9,112 nucleotides of DNA from the NCBI GenBank assembly GCA_027296045.1, contig JAPUJS010000425.1:1-9112 (forward strand), written 5' to 3'. This DNA comes from a bacterium. GTDB lineage: Bacteria > Latescibacterota > UBA2968. Shown piece by piece: positions 7,482 through 9,112 of the stretch. Position numbers and translations under genes: made by a program. How positions within the stretch are numbered: position 1 is the first letter of the stretch; every line of letters starts with the position of its first letter. Below the pieces are notes generated by a model. It was not told where the DNA came from. It saw only the letters and a list, made by a program, of their open reading frames with translations, and made no database searches.

Positions 7482-7493
7482 ATTTTTGAACGA

Positions 7494-8663
7494 TCAAACC
7501 CTTGGCACCTTTCGCCACCGTCCCGACTTTGCCGAATCGCTCACCGATTCCAGCACGGCCTGCACCTTTGTGCCTTCTGCAAAGTCCGGTGAGGCTTTTC
7601 GATTTTTAACAATCGCCTCAAAAAAGTCTCTGAACTCATGGGTAAAAGTATGTTCCCAACCGATAATGTGTCCGGGCGGCCACCAGGCGGCCATATAGGG
7701 ATGGTCCCCTTCATTGACAATAATCTCACGGAAGCCCTGAATGTGCCCCTCGTCTTCTCGGGAATAGAACTGCAATTCGTTCATTTTTTCCAAATTAAAG
7801 GTGAGGCTCCCCTTACTCCCGTTGATCTCAAACCGATTAAAATTTCGCCGACCGGCTGCAAACCGTGTACACTCAAACGTCCCCAGAGCGCCGTTCTTAA
7901 ACCGGGCCAAAAACATCGTGGCATCATCCACCGTCACATTCCCCATTTTCGCACCCTTCCCACCCCTGGCGCCGAGTGCCGAGTCGATCGCATCGGCAAC
8001 CGGTCGTTTCTGGATAAAGGTGGCATCTGCACCCACAACGCTGTCGATATCTCCCACCAGGTGGAGGGCAAGGTCGATGATGTGGGCGTTCAAATCCCCG
8101 TGGGGACCGGAGCCGGCCAGCTCTTTCTGCAAGCGCCACACCAGCGGAAAATCCGGATCGATGATCCAGTCTTGAAGATACATGGCCCGCCAGTGAAAAA
8201 TCCGCCCGATCCGCCCTTCGGCAATCAGTTGTTTGGCCAGCGCCACTGCCGGCACCCGGCGATAGTTAAAAGCGACCATCGTTTTCTTGCGAACTTTTTT
8301 GGCCACCTTCAGAATTTCCCGAGCTTCCTTCAAATTGTTGGCAAGCGGTTTTTCGCAAATCACATGTTTGCCCGCCTCCAGAGCTGCAATCGCCATGCGC
8401 AGATGCTCGTTTCCGGGCGTGCAAATATCAATCACATCGATATCGTCGCGAGCGACCACCTCTTCCCAGTCTGTAGAATACTCCTCCCAGCCGAATGTCT
8501 TTGCCGCCTCCTTCACCGCGCTTTCCGTGCGGCCGCAAATGACCTTCATCACCGGCTCCACACCGATCTCCGGAAAAGCAGCCGGCAACTGGCGAAACCC
8601 GTTGCTATGGGCCTTTCCCATAAAAGAATAGCCGATCATTCCGATATTAAACTGCCTGGCCAT
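7494..8663 (-). CDS. Gfo/Idh/MocA family NAD(P)-dependent oxidoreductase
   Basis: A 389-residue dehydrogenase of the glucose-fructose oxidoreductase/inositol dehydrogenase/MocA family. The N-terminal Rossmann fold opens NIGMIGYSFMGKAHSNG (6-22), a GxxGxxxxG variant of the nucleotide-binding loop. IDICTPGNEHLRMA (78-91) is the next cofactor segment. The hallmark CEKPLA is at 103-108, with catalytic-type Lys105. The C-terminal alpha/beta domain carries SGPHGDLNAHIIDLALHLVGD (185-205), where Asp190, His194 and Asp197 fit the family's substrate-site pattern. FECTRFAAGRRNFNRFEINGSKGSLTF (263-289) is the typical sheet region. Members oxidise sugar or polyol hydroxyls. The substrate here is unknown. 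GGAGG 4 nt before the ATG supports the start. It is the first gene of the minus-strand row and divergent from a secreted protein gene. No signal peptide is seen, so a cytoplasmic location is likely. Confidence 0.92.
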   Translation of the reverse strand: MARQFNIGMIGYSFMGKAHSNGFRQLPAAFPEIGVEPVMKVICGRTESAVKEAAKTFGWEEYSTDWEEVVARDDIDVIDICTPGNEHLRMAIAALEAGKHVICEKPLANNLKEAREILKVAKKVRKKTMVAFNYRRVPAVALAKQLIAEGRIGRIFHWRAMYLQDWIIDPDFPLVWRLQKELAGSGPHGDLNAHIIDLALHLVGDIDSVVGADATFIQKRPVADAIDSALGARGGKGAKMGNVTVDDATMFLARFKNGALGTFECTRFAAGRRNFNRFEINGSKGSLTFNLEKMNELQFYSREDEGHIQGFREIIVNEGDHPYMAAWWPPGHIIGWEHTFTHEFRDFFEAIVKNRKASPDFAEGTKVQAVLESVSDSAKSGRWRKVPRV

Positions 8664-8667
8664 AGCC

Positions 8668-8672
8668 CCTCC
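8668..8672 (-). promoter_or_regulatory. Ribosome binding site of the Gfo/Idh/MocA gene
   Basis: GGAGG preceded by an A-run on the minus strand, 4 nt before the ATG at 8663. It is a strong site with slightly short spacing and confirms the start. Confidence 0.6.
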
Positions 8673-8713
8673 TTTTTTCTATCCCAATCGTTCACCGTCA
8701 TTCTGAACGGCCC

Positions 8714-8742
8714 AAATATATAAACTGACAACGATCTGTCAA
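8714..8742 (-). promoter_or_regulatory. Sigma70-like promoter of the minus-strand operon
   Basis: On the minus strand a perfect TTGACA (8742-8737) is followed after 16 nt by TATATT (8720-8715), or after 17 nt by ATATTT. Both boxes are close to the sigma70 consensus. Transcription would begin near 8707, giving a leader of about 45 nt before the oxidoreductase ATG. No comparably good promoter was found between the later genes, so this is the best candidate for driving the whole row. Confidence 0.6.
8726..8741. promoter_or_regulatory. Operator-like inverted repeat over the -35 box
   Basis: A perfect TGACA-N6-TGTCA inverted repeat shares all but the outermost base of the minus-strand TTGACA box. 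A dimeric repressor bound here would block the promoter. Just beyond it, a 7-bp inverted pair AACGCTT (8741-8747) and AAGCGTT (8769-8775) resembles LacI/CcpA-type half-sites, with the first copy adjoining the repeat. No regulator gene is in the window, so its identity is unknown. Confidence 0.4.
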
Positions 8743-8797
8743 CGCTTTTGAGGTAAGATATTATTGGCAAGCGTTAATAATTTTTTTACTGCACGGT

Positions 8798-8866
8798 TCA
8801 GGACGGAGTGATTTCCAGCGCCTTATTGAGCGTGGTGGTGTCGCTATCGTATTCGATCTGGGTCAG
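8798..8866 (-). pseudogene. Possible 3' remnant of a degraded gene
   Basis: In the divergent intergenic region the minus strand reads 22 sense codons (LTQIEYDSDTTTLNKALEI, then TPS) ending in TGA, with another TGA directly upstream. The composition is protein-like and no start codon or ribosome site precedes it. It may be the tail of a decayed gene that once preceded the operon, or chance. I do not recognise the family. Confidence 0.15.
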
Positions 8867-8919
8867 TCAGAAAATATTATTGCTTGGTAGTTTTTGCGCA
8901 TGTAACCATATTAAGATGA

Positions 8920-9112
8920 ATGAACTCTCACACCCAAATACCCCCCCAAGTCTTGTTCCTGATATTTTGCCTTCTGATCCTGAACTCGGCGACCTCTGCT
9001 GACAATGGCGCTGTGGCGACTGCTGTGCCTATTTCGGGCATTACGGTGGATGGCGATTTGTCTGATTGGCCTGCATCGCTCAGGCAGTATCCCATTTCTT
9101 ATCCTGAAAGAG
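8920..9112 (+). CDS. Secreted protein with N-terminal carbohydrate-binding-like domain (3' end off window)
   Basis: The first 64 codons of a plus-strand gene cut by the window edge. A signal peptide is clear: polar MNSHTQIPPQ, a hydrophobic core VLFLIFCLLIL (11-21) and a likely cut after Ala27 (ATSA). The mature part reads ISGITVDGDLSDWP at 38-51. This motif is typical of the start of family 9 carbohydrate-binding-like (DOMON-type) domains, which often head secreted glycan-binding proteins or membrane sensor proteins in environmental bacteria. The frame has a stop just before the ATG, which fixes the start. Another ATG 4 nt upstream is in a frame that ends at 9002. The Shine-Dalgarno match is weak. 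The full domain content, and whether it is an enzyme, a sensor or a binding protein, cannot be seen. Confidence 0.65.
   Translation, partial: MNSHTQIPPQVLFLIFCLLILNSATSADNGAVATAVPISGITVDGDLSDWPASLRQYPISYPER

Noticed and set aside
7638..8723. A 361-codon open frame on the plus strand across the oxidoreductase gene
   Set aside because: The minus-strand gene has clear family motifs, a ribosome site and a promoter. The plus-strand product shows no domain and runs over the minus-strand promoter.
8808..9002. A 64-codon plus-strand open frame in the divergent region
   Set aside because: It has no ribosome site or motif and overlaps, in another frame, the signal-peptide-bearing gene starting at 8920.
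1..9112. tRNA, rRNA, CRISPR arrays, transposase genes
   Set aside because: I looked on both strands and found no cloverleaf, rRNA segment, regularly spaced direct repeats or transposase motifs.

Overview
The window is bacterial DNA of fairly high GC (mid-50s percent by eye). Six complete genes all lie on the minus strand, and a seventh gene, cut by the right edge, runs divergently on the plus strand. The pairing of a Gfo/Idh/MocA oxidoreductase with a xylose-isomerase-like TIM-barrel protein, next to a secreted protein that opens with a carbohydrate-binding-type VDGDLSDW motif, recalls uncultured environmental lineages such as Latescibacterota, Poribacteria or other FCB-type bacteria. That placement is inferred from gene content only. 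No phylogenetic marker is present.

Right to left along the minus strand: (1) a Gfo/Idh/MocA NAD(P)-dependent oxidoreductase (8663-7494) with a sigma70-like promoter and a perfect inverted repeat over the -35 box; (2) a sugar phosphate isomerase/epimerase (7469-6471); (3) a DppA-type family 5 solute-binding lipoprotein (6395-4836), preceded by a strong intercistronic RNA hairpin; (4) a DppB-type permease (4777-3761); (5) a FadN-type fused 3-hydroxyacyl-CoA dehydrogenase/enoyl-CoA hydratase (3760-1376); (6) a FadA-type thiolase (1372-185). Gaps are 24, 75, 58, 0 and 3 nt, so the set could be one transcript, with the last three genes almost certainly translationally coupled.

Functionally the row joins three modules. 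The first two genes look like a sugar or polyol oxidation/isomerisation pair. The next two are half of a dipeptide/oligopeptide ABC importer; the second permease and the ATPases are absent. The last two perform the hydration, dehydrogenation and thiolysis steps of beta-oxidation. No acyl-CoA dehydrogenase, acyl-CoA ligase or regulator gene is present.

The left 184 bases after the thiolase hold no convincing gene. They are dense in palindromes and look like a dispersed repeat or end-of-operon element. The 256-bp divergent region on the right (8664-8919) holds the promoter, operator-like repeats and a short coding-like remnant. No tRNA, rRNA, CRISPR array, transposase or complete insertion sequence was seen. 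The most unusual points are the fusion of a truncated dpp operon to fadN-fadA, the intercistronic hairpin and the palindrome-rich left end. None of them amounts to a demonstrated new system.
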